DNA of 64,000 bases, taken from NCBI RefSeq assembly GCF_040833955.1, contig NZ_CP162133.1, positions 1,696,001 through 1,760,000 of the forward strand, written 5' to 3'. Source of the DNA: Leptospira sp. WS60.C2 (GTDB lineage Bacteria > Spirochaetota > Leptospiria > Leptospirales > Leptospiraceae). A model generated the notes under the pieces. The model saw only the letters and a program-made list of their open reading frames with translations, searched no databases and was not told the origin of the DNA. The translations under genes and the position numbers were made by a program. This document shows positions 30,844 to 41,270 of the stretch, piece after piece. Within the stretch, counting starts at the first letter, position 1. Every line of letters begins with the position of its first letter.

Positions 30844-32310
30844 TTAGCGAATCTCTTTTGGTAGAGTGATTTTGCAAAGATCAAGTTTTGAAATGGCAGT
30901 TGCAAAACCAAGTAACTTTGATTCGTCGAAATGGGATGTGGTCAATTGTATTCCAATTGGCAATCCATTTTGATCCAATCCTGCAGGACAACTAATTGCA
31001 GGAACACCTGCTAAATTAACAGAAGTTGTGAGGATATCCGCTTGGTACATTTGGATCGGGTCTTTTGTTTTTTCTCCCACTTGAAACGCTGTGGTGGGTG
31101 AAGTTGGTTGCAAGATCACATCCACTGATTTGAAAAATTCAGCGTATTTTTTACGAATGAGAACTCTTGCTTTTTGTGCCTTCCCATAGTAGGCATCATA
31201 ATATCCAGAGCTAAGGGAAAAGGTTCCAAGTAAAATTCGACGTTTGACTTCCTTTCCGAACCCAGCACTTCTCGATTCTGCATACAAATCATCCAACTTA
31301 CCAGAAGTCTCTTTTCTAAGTCCATATCGGATTCCATCAAAGCGACTCAAATTGGAAGAACATTCAGCCGTTGCAATTAAGTAGTAAACTGGGATTGCAT
31401 ACTTCAATAGAGAAAAATCTAATGGAACAAGTTCTGCGCCCTTCGCCTCTAAAGATTTCAAAATCTCCAAATAACGCGCATTCACATCAGGTGAAAAATT
31501 GAAATCTTCCGTTTTCATGATTCCAATTTTTTTCCCTTTCCAATCCACATCCGTTACTGATTTGGCTTCGAAATGGTCGACTTTCGAAGTCGTTTGGTCT
31601 TTGTGATCAAGACCAGAGAGGATTTCTAAAAGATCACTTATCCCTTGCAGATCATTGGAAAAAGGACCAATTTGATCAAGACTCGAGGCATACGCTATCA
31701 GTCCATAACGAGACACCCTACCATACGTTGGTTTTAATCCCCAAATCCCACACAAAGAAGCAGGTTGGCGGATGGATCCACCCGTGTCGGAACCAAGAGA
31801 GACAGGTAACATGGAAGCTGCCACAGCCGCCGCCGACCCACCGCTAGACCCACCAGGAATTCGTGTTGTATCAAATGGATTTTTAGAAGTTTGAAAGGCA
31901 CTGTTTTCTGTGGAAGAACCCATGGCAAATTCATCCATATTGAGTCTTGGAAAGAGTACAAACCCTTTCTCTTTTAATTTGGTAATGACAGTGGCATCAT
32001 AAGGGGATCGAAAGTTCTCTAGAATCTTGGAAGAACAAGAGGTAATCTCACCAGAGATACAAATATTATCTTTGATTCCAATGGGAATCCCATCGTACTC
32101 AGAGAATAGTTTCCCATTCTTTCTTCTTTCATCACTTTCTGTTGCTTGTTTTAGAATTTTGTCTTTGTTTACTTCTAGGAAAGCTTTTACCTTTGGGTCA
32201 GTCACATCAATCCTGTCTAGATAAGCAGATACCAAGTCTTTGGATGTGAGTGAACCATCGTTTAGTTTCTTTTTGATATCAGAGTAAGTTAAAAAAATTA
32301 AGTCTTTCAT
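30844..32310 (-). CDS. gatA: Asp-tRNA(Asn)/Glu-tRNA(Gln) amidotransferase subunit A
   Basis: 488 residues. GatA is the amidase subunit that releases ammonia from glutamine for transamidation of mischarged tRNA. The Ser-cisSer-Lys triad is visible: Lys in [24 protein letters not shown], and [12 protein letters not shown] with the nucleophile. It overlaps gatC by four bases. gatB is not in the window. Since asnS is present, the complex probably serves Gln-tRNA. Confidence 0.97.
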   Translation of the reverse strand: MKDLIFLTYSDIKKKLNDGSLTSKDLVSAYLDRIDVTDPKVKAFLEVNKDKILKQATESDERRKNGKLFSEYDGIPIGIKDNICISGEITSCSSKILENFRSPYDATVITKLKEKGFVLFPRLNMDEFAMGSSTENSAFQTSKNPFDTTRIPGGSSGGSAAAVAASMLPVSLGSDTGGSIRQPASLCGIWGLKPTYGRVSRYGLIAYASSLDQIGPFSNDLQGISDLLEILSGLDHKDQTTSKVDHFEAKSVTDVDWKGKKIGIMKTEDFNFSPDVNARYLEILKSLEAKGAELVPLDFSLLKYAIPVYYLIATAECSSNLSRFDGIRYGLRKETSGKLDDLYAESRSAGFGKEVKRRILLGTFSLSSGYYDAYYGKAQKARVLIRKKYAEFFKSVDVILQPTSPTTAFQVGEKTKDPIQMYQADILTTSVNLAGVPAISCPAGLDQNGLPIGIQLTTSHFDESKLLGFATAISKLDLCKITLPKEIR

Positions 32311-32591
32311 GTTTCGATTACCTTAGGCACAACCACATAACCATTTTCATACGAAGGAGCTATTTTTGCTAAGTCGTCTCTTTTGAGCGCGTTTTCACTC
32401 AGATCTTTTCTAAGTTCGTAAAAGATTTGTTCGTAAATTTCATCATCACCAACTACTGATGTATCTAGGTTTTTGATTTCATCCACGTATTGGACGATTC
32501 GAGAAAAGTCGCTTAACATGGAAGATACTTCATTCTCTTCTATGTTTAATTTTGCTAAGTTGGCAATGTTTTTTAATTCTTTTTCATCCAT
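32307..32591 (-). CDS. gatC: Asp-tRNA(Asn)/Glu-tRNA(Gln) amidotransferase subunit C
   Basis: 94 residues from the ATG at 32591. The frame also has an ATG at 32612, seven codons upstream, but AAGGAA lies six bases before 32591 and the GatC family begins with [19 protein letters not shown] sequence, so the shorter start is preferred. GatC is a small helical stabiliser that wraps around GatA and GatB. It overlaps gatA by four bases. Confidence 0.9.
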   Translation of the reverse strand: MDEKELKNIANLAKLNIEENEVSSMLSDFSRIVQYVDEIKNLDTSVVGDDEIYEQIFYELRKDLSENALKRDDLAKIAPSYENGYVVVPKVIET

Positions 32592-32601
32592 ATGGGTTTC
32601 C

Positions 32602-34002
32602 TTAATAGGCATTCCTATCTATGATTGCTTTGATTGGGGTTAATAAAATAATCTTGAGGTCGAGTAACAAAGACCAGTTCTCAATGTAGAAAATATCAGC
32701 TTCGATACGTTTCTCGATGGAAGTATCACCGCGAAAACCTTGCACTTGTGCCCAACCTGTGATACCTGCTTTTGCAGCATGTCTTCTCATGTATTGGTGG
32801 TGTTCATTTCGGAATTTTTCAACGTAAAACGGTCTTTCTGGTCTAGGACCCACAACGGACATATCGCCCAGTAACACATTAAAAAATTGAGGAGTCTCAT
32901 CAAGAGATAGTTTTCGTAAAATTGCACCAACAGGTGTGACTCTTGGGTCATCTTTTACAGTCCACAGCGTATCAGACTTTTCTTTCGCTTGGACAACCAT
33001 GGATCGGAATTTGATCATTCCAAAGACTTTATTATCAAGACCAACACGTTCTTGCGTGTAAAAAATGGGACCTTTGCTCGTGAATTTTACAAGAAGTGCA
33101 ATTAGAATATAAAATGGACTAAAAAGTAGAATGAACGATAAGGAAAATACTATATCAAAGATTCGTTTTAAAACTAAGTTATAACCTAGTCTTATAGGAA
33201 TGTTACGAATGGAAATAATCGGAATCCCATCCAAAACTTCCACACGACCTTTCGCAGTTACAATCTCTTCATAACTAGGAATTACTTTTAAATCGATTCC
33301 ATGAAAATCAGCGATATCGATTACTTCCTTTAAAGAATCACCTTCTTCGTGTGACAAAGCATAGACAATCAGATCAATTTGATTCTCTTCCACAAACGAT
33401 TCTAATTTAGAGGTGGTTGTTACGGTTTGAATCGATTTTGGAGCTAGATTTTTTTTACCAGAAACAAATCCAAGCACTGTATAACCATATATCGAATGTT
33501 TTTGTAAGGTTTTTGAAAAGTTTATCGCGGATTTGCCTGTTCCAATGATTAAAACAGATTTTAAATTATAACCTTTACTTCGTAGATACTGCATGAGAGC
33601 TCTCAAGAGAAAATGAGAGAATGAAGTAAGAACGACCGTACAAATGGCGAAATATCCGATCACTAACCTTGAAAAACTTTCACCTCGAAAGAAAAACAAA
33701 AGAGAAAGTACTACCAATAAATTTAAGATGACGCCTGAAATGATCGCAAAAAGCTCATCTGAAAATGATAGCCCTCTTCTCGGATGATATAAATCGATGG
33801 ATAAAAAAGATAAAACTTGTGAAAATCCAAGGACAATGCCAAGGATCAAGTAATTGATAGGATCAATCGTTTGGATTTGAAACCCCGAATCAGGTGACAA
33901 ATAATACCGGATGATATAAGCCACAAGAAAGCTTGTTAATCCAATAATAAAATCTGTAACTAGAAACAATAACTTGAAGGATTGGCTTCTTTCTTTTAAC
34001 AT
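32602..34002 (-). CDS. Polyprenyl-phosphate sugar-phosphate transferase (WcaJ/WbaP-type)
   Basis: 466 residues. The N-terminal part has four to five hydrophobic segments, then a nucleotide-binding-like middle domain (LIIGTGKSAINFSKTLQKH). The C-terminal bacterial sugar-transferase domain shows KRIFDIVFSLSFILLFSPF, VGLDNKVFGMIKFRSM, LRKLSLDETPQFFNVLLGDM and VVGPRPERPF. Such enzymes start polysaccharide repeat units by moving a sugar-1-phosphate to undecaprenyl phosphate on the inner membrane. The sugar is unknown. It is sandwiched between the LptD-like gene and gatC. Confidence 0.92.
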   Translation of the reverse strand: MLKERSQSFKLLFLVTDFIIGLTSFLVAYIIRYYLSPDSGFQIQTIDPINYLILGIVLGFSQVLSFLSIDLYHPRRGLSFSDELFAIISGVILNLLVVLSLLFFFRGESFSRLVIGYFAICTVVLTSFSHFLLRALMQYLRSKGYNLKSVLIIGTGKSAINFSKTLQKHSIYGYTVLGFVSGKKNLAPKSIQTVTTTSKLESFVEENQIDLIVYALSHEEGDSLKEVIDIADFHGIDLKVIPSYEEIVTAKGRVEVLDGIPIISIRNIPIRLGYNLVLKRIFDIVFSLSFILLFSPFYILIALLVKFTSKGPIFYTQERVGLDNKVFGMIKFRSMVVQAKEKSDTLWTVKDDPRVTPVGAILRKLSLDETPQFFNVLLGDMSVVGPRPERPFYVEKFRNEHHQYMRRHAAKAGITGWAQVQGFRGDTSIEKRIEADIFYIENWSLLLDLKIILLTPIKAIIDRNAY

Positions 34003-34015
34003 ATATTACTCTTTA

Positions 34016-36973
34016 TCATTCCGTTAAATCTGTGGATGTTGCATCGAGGGGACGTTTTCTAAATCGATACAATCTAACTCTTGTTGCTTGGGCAGATGCT
34101 GAATCACCAAAACTGAAGTTCGTTAAATTAACGGAAAGATAAACGGATTGATCATAAAATGTTAATTGATTGTTTAGAGCAAGTCCACCAGGAAGAGCTC
34201 TTAGATTCATACTGTAACCCAATCGGTATTCCCAATTATGAAGATCCATTTTGAAAGTCATCATAAATCGATTGATGTTAAAAACTGTTTTTTGTCTTTC
34301 GTTTTGGCCTTGCGCACCCGTTCCTGCTGCTAAATCTTCCCAAATCGTAGTTTGGTCATAATTCGTTCCGGTTTGAGATGTATAAAGCTCTGGGCTAGTG
34401 TTTAATGCATAAAACTGACCTTGCGCGAGTGCAGTAAGACGCCATGGCTCTGTCACCCGAGAATCTAATTCTAGTTCTACGCCCGTGTATCGAGTCACCT
34501 TCACATCCGTTTTAAAGAAAAAACGATAACTGTCTAAGAAGCTATCTTTATAAACATGATACCATGTGGAACCAATCTCCAAACTACGAAAGGCACGGAT
34601 GATGGGCCAGGAAAAACCGCCCATTTTGTATGATACAGTTAGATTATTGGAAAGGGATCTATTTTGAGGAGTGTGATGAACGTAATCATTATTAATGAAA
34701 ATACCAGAATAGAAGTTTCTTTTTCGTTCCAGTAAACTAGGTCGTCTCGTTGAAAAACCATCAACAAAGTCAAAAAATCCACCCACTCGTACGACGGTGT
34801 AATACCATCGTTGCATATTTGTGAGCCCAGGATTGTAAGTGGATGAAAACTGTCTTAAATCACGAATGGTTCTGACTGAAATATCCCAATCATTTAACGC
34901 ATAACTTTCTAATGAAATTTCTGCCTCATGTTGGCGTAAATTTCCTAAGATTGGATCTTTTGCTTCCGCTTTATCTGCATCTAACCTTCGGTAGGTTGTT
35001 GAAATGAAAATTTCTGGAATCCCAAATCGAACCGTATGTGACTGCCGAACATATTGGTAGGATTGTTGTTTTAAAAGAGTCGCATAAGCTTTATTCACAT
35101 CTCGATCTGGACTGTTTAAAGCATTGCCACTTCCAGGGAATTCCACTGTTTGTTTTGTAGCTCCCATATAGACGGAAGGTGTGAAAGACATATACGCGCC
35201 CATGGCAATCGGTGATCGAAATCCTGTTTCCCCTATTACGTTTGTTTGAGATCGTAAAACAAAGTCTTGGTATTGGCTTCTCGGATCAACAACCCCAGTC
35301 GTTGGATTGGTTCTTTGTTGTGGTGGACCATAAATTCGATTGATGTTGGTTTGGAATAACATATCCCAATAAATAGGACTTGTGGTCCCTGGAATCAAAC
35401 CAATGTTACTTGAATTTCGGATTGTCACGGCTGGCAAAGTATCTTGTGCCGCAAAGTATTGATTTGCTTGGATTTGGTAAATGAGAGTTCTACTCATCGA
35501 TATCCCAACACTCAAATCGCCACGGTTTTCCGTATAGTTGAAGTTCCAATTCAGTAAATTTCGAATTAGACCAAATCGAACATCACGAAAGGTATATAAA
35601 GACTGAAGTGAATTGGATGGTTGGTATCGATTACCAAATTCATAATCAAACAAACGATTGCTATAATTTTCATATTGCAATTGGAAGTTTCTTGTATTAT
35701 CTTTTGTGAAGTCATTAAACTTCGCATTCAAACGCAAATCTGCTTTCCACCAAGGATCATAATTGCCTCCCGTATTTCGATAGGGAAGACCGGAATTAGG
35801 AAACAATTCTCCACGATCTACATTGTTCGTGACCGCAACATTTCCAAAACCAAGATTTTTAAAACGATCTTCATAAACAGGAGTGATGGCATTGTTTTTA
35901 TAATTTGCATATCCTAAGTTAATATTATAATTTAGAACAGAAGAAACTTTCCACATTTCTAACTGTGCAGCTTGCCCTGTTTTTTCATACATATCAAAGC
36001 GGAATTTATAACCATTTGCTAAAAACAAACTGTTAGGATAGGAATCTGACCATTGATAAGAGTTTTGCCAAAACCAACCTTGTGTATTGTTTTTACCAAA
36101 TTGTGTTGTTACACCGTTTCCTGATTCGGAATTATAAAGAAACGGTAACATAAATAAGGTGGTGCCACCTACTTTATAGGATACCCATTGTGCCACCACT
36201 GTCTTGTCATCATGGATCACAATGCGTTTGGCTTGAAAGGATTCATGAGGAAGTTCTGCGTTACATGCGGTGAAATATCCCATCTCAAGTAAATAACGTT
36301 TTTCATCCAAACGTTTGATTTTCTGACCTATGAAATGAGAAGGGAACATACTCAGCTTAGAATTGTAGACAACACCTTGGCTTAGTTTGAGATCATAAAT
36401 CATTCGATCTCCTACTACCTTGGCATTTCCATCCTTGTATTCCACTCCCCCTTCTGCATAAATTTCTTGGCGATTGGCATCAATGGAAACAGAATCTGCT
36501 AACAGTTCACCAGCCTTGATTTTGACCCTGACTTTTCCCCGTAAAACAAGAACCCCACCTTTCGTTTTATCGATATTCATCAGTTGCCCTTCCGCCGCAT
36601 TCTGGATTTGGATGGGTGGTCCTTTTTTCGGTTGGGAATTTAATAAAGACTCAGGTGTGAGTTGGTTCTCTTCAGGTGGGACAAGGGCTTCTCGTAAACG
36701 TTCCCGTTTGCTATAAATCGTTCCTGAAGGATTGAGCCCCAAATTTCTAAGATTGTCGTCTACTTCCCTGTCGGTCATCGTATCCACAGATTTTCGTACG
36801 AGGACTCGTTGCATCTGCGCTGTCGTTTGTTTTCGTTCTTCTTCTTGAGGGTTTTTGGACGGTAAGGTTTGGTCGGGAAAGAGTAATTTTAAACCATTGG
36901 TATCCTGAGCCAGAATTTCCATTCCGAAAAGAAAACTACAAAATAATATGAGAAAAAGAATGGTTTTTTGCAC
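34016..36973 (-). CDS. LptD/OstA-like outer-membrane protein with an N-terminal extension
   Basis: 985 residues, GTG start, signal peptide (KTILFLILFCSFLFGMEILAQ) with probable cleavage after AQ. Residues about 110-230 look like the OstA/LptA-type jellyroll (GGVLVLRGKVRVKIKAGELLA, EIYAEGGVEYKDGNAKVVGD), and the rest is rich in aromatic beta-strands as in an LptD barrel. LptD inserts LPS into the outer leaflet, which fits the envelope genes around it. Residues 67-97 (DREVDDNLRNLGLNPSG and following) resemble a SAP-like helix-turn-helix, odd for this place. It begins the minus-strand series and is divergent from the 37101 gene. Confidence 0.8.
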   Translation of the reverse strand: MQKTILFLILFCSFLFGMEILAQDTNGLKLLFPDQTLPSKNPQEEERKQTTAQMQRVLVRKSVDTMTDREVDDNLRNLGLNPSGTIYSKRERLREALVPPEENQLTPESLLNSQPKKGPPIQIQNAAEGQLMNIDKTKGGVLVLRGKVRVKIKAGELLADSVSIDANRQEIYAEGGVEYKDGNAKVVGDRMIYDLKLSQGVVYNSKLSMFPSHFIGQKIKRLDEKRYLLEMGYFTACNAELPHESFQAKRIVIHDDKTVVAQWVSYKVGGTTLFMLPFLYNSESGNGVTTQFGKNNTQGWFWQNSYQWSDSYPNSLFLANGYKFRFDMYEKTGQAAQLEMWKVSSVLNYNINLGYANYKNNAITPVYEDRFKNLGFGNVAVTNNVDRGELFPNSGLPYRNTGGNYDPWWKADLRLNAKFNDFTKDNTRNFQLQYENYSNRLFDYEFGNRYQPSNSLQSLYTFRDVRFGLIRNLLNWNFNYTENRGDLSVGISMSRTLIYQIQANQYFAAQDTLPAVTIRNSSNIGLIPGTTSPIYWDMLFQTNINRIYGPPQQRTNPTTGVVDPRSQYQDFVLRSQTNVIGETGFRSPIAMGAYMSFTPSVYMGATKQTVEFPGSGNALNSPDRDVNKAYATLLKQQSYQYVRQSHTVRFGIPEIFISTTYRRLDADKAEAKDPILGNLRQHEAEISLESYALNDWDISVRTIRDLRQFSSTYNPGLTNMQRWYYTVVRVGGFFDFVDGFSTRRPSLLERKRNFYSGIFINNDYVHHTPQNRSLSNNLTVSYKMGGFSWPIIRAFRSLEIGSTWYHVYKDSFLDSYRFFFKTDVKVTRYTGVELELDSRVTEPWRLTALAQGQFYALNTSPELYTSQTGTNYDQTTIWEDLAAGTGAQGQNERQKTVFNINRFMMTFKMDLHNWEYRLGYSMNLRALPGGLALNNQLTFYDQSVYLSVNLTNFSFGDSASAQATRVRLYRFRKRPLDATSTDLTE

Positions 36974-37100
36974 AGCGGGCTTCGGAAGTATAGAACGAGA
37001 GTTTTACCCCTATCGAAAAAATCAATGGAAAACCAGGAAGAAATTCGAAGTGGAAAGGTCTAAAAATATCTAAAAAAGGGGTTGCCTAAGGATACAAACA

Positions 37101-37499
37101 TTGGACATAATCAAATGGCTCGAATCGTCGGGCATAGGTGAGTGTTCGATGGCGAAAACCTACTCTGGAGAACGAATCCCTGGTACCTTACGGTACACCC
37201 TCAAAATCAGAGAGGGAAATTCAGAACATATTGTCCAAGTGCCGGAACCTTCTATCCACATCATCACGGCAGGCGATGGTCCAGAAGATAGCGCCAATCG
37301 TTTGTCTCTTGCTCTTCTAATAGATTACACCAAAAACCCACAAATCGCGTTTGCCAATTACAAAGGATTTAATGTATTCTTATCAGGGTTGTTGTCGGAA
37401 GACAATTGGATGTTACATTCCAATCGCATTGAATTGTTTTTTAAAATGACAGAAAATCCGCAGCTCGAGAATCGAAAACCGATCTTTTCTGGTAACTAA
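37101..37499 (+). CDS. Small hypothetical protein
   Basis: 132 residues from TTG 37101, or 116 from ATG 37149, which has AGGTGA seven bases upstream; I cannot choose between them. The sequence contains PEPSIHIITAGDGPEDSANRLSLALLIDY and a short C-terminal NRIELFFKM stretch. No signal peptide, membrane segment or recognised family. It is divergent from the LptD-like gene over 127 bases, and its stop lies eight bases from the convergent kinase gene. Confidence 0.55.
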   Translation: MDIIKWLESSGIGECSMAKTYSGERIPGTLRYTLKIREGNSEHIVQVPEPSIHIITAGDGPEDSANRLSLALLIDYTKNPQIAFANYKGFNVFLSGLLSEDNWMLHSNRIELFFKMTENPQLENRKPIFSGN

Positions 37500-37506
37500 C
37501 ATCCTC

Positions 37507-38598
37507 TCAGACTGGGTTGACAATCGGAAGGGTAAAAATCCAAGAAGAATTCTCTTCATCGCGTCTCAAACTGCCCTTGTGCTCTGCGATGATACTTCGA
37601 GTCACATCCAATGAGTTCATTTGAGAGATTCCCATGAGCAGATCTTCTGACCCATTGTCTTGAATTTGGATTTGGACAAAATCTTTTCCTGCCTCTTGTT
37701 TCAAAGATAAGGAAATGGTAATGATTCGACCAATGGAATCCTCTCTTGTGTTTACGCGTAACCGAGCATCTTGGATTAAATTGAGAAGTACTTGTTTGAT
37801 TTTTTGCGGTTGGCAATACACATGGGGAACATCTCCCATTTCCATCTCACATTGGATCCCTTCCTTGAGAAAGTATTGGTGGAGGAAGGATCGTGTGTCA
37901 TTTAAAATGCTAATCAAATTGGAATAGGTCCACTGGGAATTCGTAGACTGAGAATAGGAGACCAAGTTTTTAACGATCTTAGCAATTCGTTCCGACTCTT
38001 CTGTAATTTTCTCTGCTTTTTCTTTGAGGGAGGTGTTGGATGTCTTTTTGGCCTCTAAAAGAATTAAATCCGCTAAATTCAAAATGGAAGTCAATGGATT
38101 GTTGATTTCATGAGAAATCCCGGAAGCAACAAGGGCGATCGTTTCCCATTTTTGGTTTTCGGCGAGCCTACTTTCGACAATCCGAATGTGTTTTTGCACT
38201 TGAGATTTGTAGATAGCCATTTCTACAGAGATGTATAAGTCTCGGCTATTGAATGGTTTGATCAGATAACCAAAAGGTTCCGTTGTTTTGGCTCGATTGA
38301 TCGTTGCCTCATCGGAATAAGCAGTTAGGTAAATGACTGGAATTTCTTTTGTGCGTTTGATCCTTGCGGCAATCTCAATTCCATCCATAGGACCATTCAG
38401 CATAATGTCCATTAAAACTAGGTCAAAATGTTCGGATTCAATTTGTTCAATCGCATCATTTGCTTCTGAAACATATGTAGCATGATAGCCATATTGTTTT
38501 AACGTGGAACATATATTGATCGCAATGATCCTCTCATCTTCAACGACGAGAATTTTTTTTACATCGGTTTCTTTCTGATTTTCCACAATTGCTGTCAT
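37507..38598 (-). CDS. Response regulator-histidine kinase hybrid with a degenerate ATPase domain
   Basis: 363 residues from ATG 38598 (the frame is open to a TTG at 38628). An N-terminal receiver domain has the acidic pair (VEDE), phosphoacceptor D64 in DLVLMDIML, T/S in IYLTAYSDE and Lys in YLIKPF. A HisKA helix follows with H163 in GISHEINNPLTSI, then an HATPase_c domain. There the N-box (LLNLIQDARLRV) and DNG motif are present, but the second glycine-rich G2 box is not recognisable, so ATP binding may be weak. No transmembrane segment: a cytosolic signal integrator of unknown stimulus. Confidence 0.82.
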   Translation of the reverse strand: MTAIVENQKETDVKKILVVEDERIIAINICSTLKQYGYHATYVSEANDAIEQIESEHFDLVLMDIMLNGPMDGIEIAARIKRTKEIPVIYLTAYSDEATINRAKTTEPFGYLIKPFNSRDLYISVEMAIYKSQVQKHIRIVESRLAENQKWETIALVASGISHEINNPLTSILNLADLILLEAKKTSNTSLKEKAEKITEESERIAKIVKNLVSYSQSTNSQWTYSNLISILNDTRSFLHQYFLKEGIQCEMEMGDVPHVYCQPQKIKQVLLNLIQDARLRVNTREDSIGRIITISLSLKQEAGKDFVQIQIQDNGSEDLLMGISQMNSLDVTRSIIAEHKGSLRRDEENSSWIFTLPIVNPV

Positions 38599-38679
38599 TG
38601 TTATACCAAGTTCAGTATGAATAATCAAACAGAATAATTTCCGTTTGTCAACAGAATCCAGATAAAGATTCTCTGTATT

Positions 38680-40674
38680 GTGGATGCGGATTTAAACGAG
38701 GCTCAGAATCAAGTCGTTTTTGCACCCAAGGGTCCGATTCTTGTGGTTGCCGGTGCTGGAACTGGTAAAACAAAAACATTGGTACACAAATTGGCCCATT
38801 TGGTAGAAACTGGGATCTCACCTGAATCCATTCTCCTATTGACATTCACCAGGCGTGCAGCGAAAGAGATGTTAGGAAGAGCCACTCGTATCCTAGACAA
38901 TCGAATGATGGCTGTTCGTGGAGGAACATTTCATTCCTTTTGTCATTTTTTCTTGCGGAAATATGCTAATGCCGTTTCACTCGATTCGAATTTTACAATT
39001 TTGGATGAGGAAGACACCACAGGTTTTGTGGGAATGGCTAGAGAACAAGTTGTAACGAATGCAACAAAGCTTCGATTTCCCAAAAAAGAAACGTTAGCTG
39101 AAATATTTTCTAGTTGTTTTAATCTCCAGATTTCTCTCGAAAAATACTTACAAAAAGAATACCCCATGTTTCTCGGGATTACTAAAGAAATCCAGGAAAT
39201 CAAAACCAAATTTAATGATTTAAAAAGAAAACATAATGCTCTTGATTTTGACGATCTTTTGGAATTCACGAAACATTTACTCATGTCAGATGAGTCCATC
39301 CGAGAACGAATGGCAAAAACCTACGAATACATACTTGTAGATGAATACCAAGATACCAATCGTATCCAAGCGCATATTGCCTGTTTACTTGCCAGTGTTC
39401 ATCAAAATATATTAGTAGTGGGAGATGACGCCCAGTGTATTTACGGATTTCGTGGTGCCAATGTTCACAACATGTTGGATTTCCCAAAAATTTTTCCAAA
39501 CGCACAAATCATCCAACTCACAGAAAACTACAGGAGCGTGCAACCGATCCTAAATTTAGCAAATGCTGTATTGGAATCGAGTACAGAGAATTATAAGAAA
39601 AAGTTAATCTCATCACACAAAGCACATTCTCAGATTCCATTTCTAATCCAAATGGAATCGTTAGAAGAAGAAGCAGAATGGATTAGTTCCAAACTATTGG
39701 AATTGTATGAGGAAGGAAATTCATTCGGGGAAATGGCAGTTTTATTTCGATCCGGGTATTCCTCGCACCTACTTGAAGTGCAATGTAATGCTAAAAAAAT
39801 CCCCTATCGAAAGTTTGGCGGAAAGAAATTTTTAGATTTAGCTCATATCAAAGACATGATTGCCTATTTAAAAGTGATTGAAAACCCAAGAGACATCCTA
39901 TCGTGGAATCGGATTTTACTTTTAGAAGATCAAATTGGGAAAAAATATGCACAAGTTTTGTATAAAAGATTAGAATCGAATGAATACCGTTGGAAGGATG
40001 ACTCAATTTTTTTTCTGGGACTGCCAGAAAAAACGGGACTATCCTTTTCAAAATTAATGAAGTGTTTGGATTCTGTATCTACCATGACGCACACCTCCAA
40101 TCAGATTATGGAAACAATTTTCACTCACTACCTTCCTGTTTTGGAAGCCAATTATGATGATTTTGAAAAAAGAAAAAATGATTTTGAAGCTCTCACGCTT
40201 CTGTCAAAACAGGAAGCCAAATTATCTGACTTTCTTTCTAATTTAATCCTGAATCCAGTGGATGGAAAAGAATTGATCAGTGCCACCGACACAAACGAAG
40301 AATACGTGACTCTCTCCACGATCCATTCAGCGAAAGGACTCGAGTGGAAACATGTTTTTACAATGCAAGTCGTAGAAGGGAGTCTTCCCTATCATCGAGT
40401 GCGAACCACAGAAGAACTGGAAGAAGAAAGACGATTGTTTTATGTGGCAATTACGAGAGCAAAAAAAGCTTTGTATTTAACGTCGCCTTCCTTCACTGAC
40501 AAGAATCGATTTACTTCTGTTAGTCGTTTTTTATCGGATTTATCTGAGAAAAATGAATTAATCGATACATTGGAGGTAAACAAGTTGGAATCGCTAACGC
40601 CAGATAAAACTGAGAATTCCGTGGATTCGCGAAAAGACCCTTTCCAAAATATCCAAAACTACTTTTTGAATTGA
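38680..40674 (+). CDS. UvrD/PcrA/Rep-type superfamily 1 DNA helicase
   Basis: 664 residues, GTG start with no strong ribosome binding site. SF1 motifs: LNEAQNQVVFAPKGPILVVAGAGTGKT (Q-motif and Walker A), TFTRRAAKEM, LDFDDLLEFT, VDEYQDTNRIQ, VVGDDAQCIYGFRGA, NYRS, LSTIHSAKGLEWKHVF and RRLFYVAITRAKKALYL. UvrD-type enzymes unwind 3'-5' in repair and replication restart. Length is a little shorter than PcrA/UvrD (about 720), with a short C-terminus. Exact subclass not assignable. Confidence 0.93.
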   Translation: MDADLNEAQNQVVFAPKGPILVVAGAGTGKTKTLVHKLAHLVETGISPESILLLTFTRRAAKEMLGRATRILDNRMMAVRGGTFHSFCHFFLRKYANAVSLDSNFTILDEEDTTGFVGMAREQVVTNATKLRFPKKETLAEIFSSCFNLQISLEKYLQKEYPMFLGITKEIQEIKTKFNDLKRKHNALDFDDLLEFTKHLLMSDESIRERMAKTYEYILVDEYQDTNRIQAHIACLLASVHQNILVVGDDAQCIYGFRGANVHNMLDFPKIFPNAQIIQLTENYRSVQPILNLANAVLESSTENYKKKLISSHKAHSQIPFLIQMESLEEEAEWISSKLLELYEEGNSFGEMAVLFRSGYSSHLLEVQCNAKKIPYRKFGGKKFLDLAHIKDMIAYLKVIENPRDILSWNRILLLEDQIGKKYAQVLYKRLESNEYRWKDDSIFFLGLPEKTGLSFSKLMKCLDSVSTMTHTSNQIMETIFTHYLPVLEANYDDFEKRKNDFEALTLLSKQEAKLSDFLSNLILNPVDGKELISATDTNEEYVTLSTIHSAKGLEWKHVFTMQVVEGSLPYHRVRTTEELEEERRLFYVAITRAKKALYLTSPSFTDKNRFTSVSRFLSDLSEKNELIDTLEVNKLESLTPDKTENSVDSRKDPFQNIQNYFLN

Positions 40675-40718
40675 TTTTTCAAAGGCTTTCCTAGATCATT
40701 TGAGAGATTGGAGTTTTT

Positions 40719-41264
40719 ATGAAAAATCACTGGTTTCCCTTACTATTTGGCTCATTTGTTTTTTTCCTTTTTATCTCTTGCGCTTCCAATGATCCAAAAG
40801 ATGGATCTGATCCAAACAAACAAGACACAAAAGCTAATTCACGTAATGCGAATATTGAGGATCCAGAGAAAGGCTCCAAAAAATTCGGATGCATTGAAGG
40901 CAATTGTGTCAATGGCGTCGGTAAATATGTATACGATAACGGTGATATTTATACGGGATCTTTCAAGAATGATTTGAGAGATGGCGCTGGAAATTTTTTA
41001 TACGCCGATGGAGAAAAGTTTAACGGAACCTATGTAGAAGATAAAAAACAAGGACCAGGAGAATATAATTTTAAGAACGGTGATAAGTATGTAGGAGAAT
41101 TCCAAAATGGACAGATCAACGGAAAAGGAACCTATACGTTCAAAGATGGAAAATCAGTATCAGGTGACTTTACCTCCGATGGCCAAGAAGGAATCGGAGT
41201 TTTAACTGACGATGGAAAATCCAGAAACTGTAAAATCACCGGTAGAAAGTTACTCTGTGAGTAA
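40719..41264 (+). CDS. MORN-repeat lipoprotein
   Basis: 181 residues. The signal peptide ends in a lipobox FLFISC (Cys21), followed by a polar linker with many Asp/Asn/Lys. Residues about 62-165 hold five MORN-type repeats of the G-x-G-x-Y-x-Y-x-G-D pattern, for example GKYVYDNGDIYTGSFKN and GEYNFKNGDKYVGEFQNGQ. MORN repeats form a rigid beta-hairpin surface for protein or lipid contact; their partner is unknown here. A paired Cys (CIEGNC, 57-62) and two near the end could form disulfides. GGAG precedes the ATG. Convergent with the M48 gene. Confidence 0.88.
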   Translation: MKNHWFPLLFGSFVFFLFISCASNDPKDGSDPNKQDTKANSRNANIEDPEKGSKKFGCIEGNCVNGVGKYVYDNGDIYTGSFKNDLRDGAGNFLYADGEKFNGTYVEDKKQGPGEYNFKNGDKYVGEFQNGQINGKGTYTFKDGKSVSGDFTSDGQEGIGVLTDDGKSRNCKITGRKLLCE

Positions 41265-41270
41265 AACCTC

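Noticed and set aside
32592..32612. Upstream in-frame ATG for gatC (32612)
   Set aside because: It lies inside the preceding gene; the AAGGAA and family N-terminus fit ATG 32591 better.
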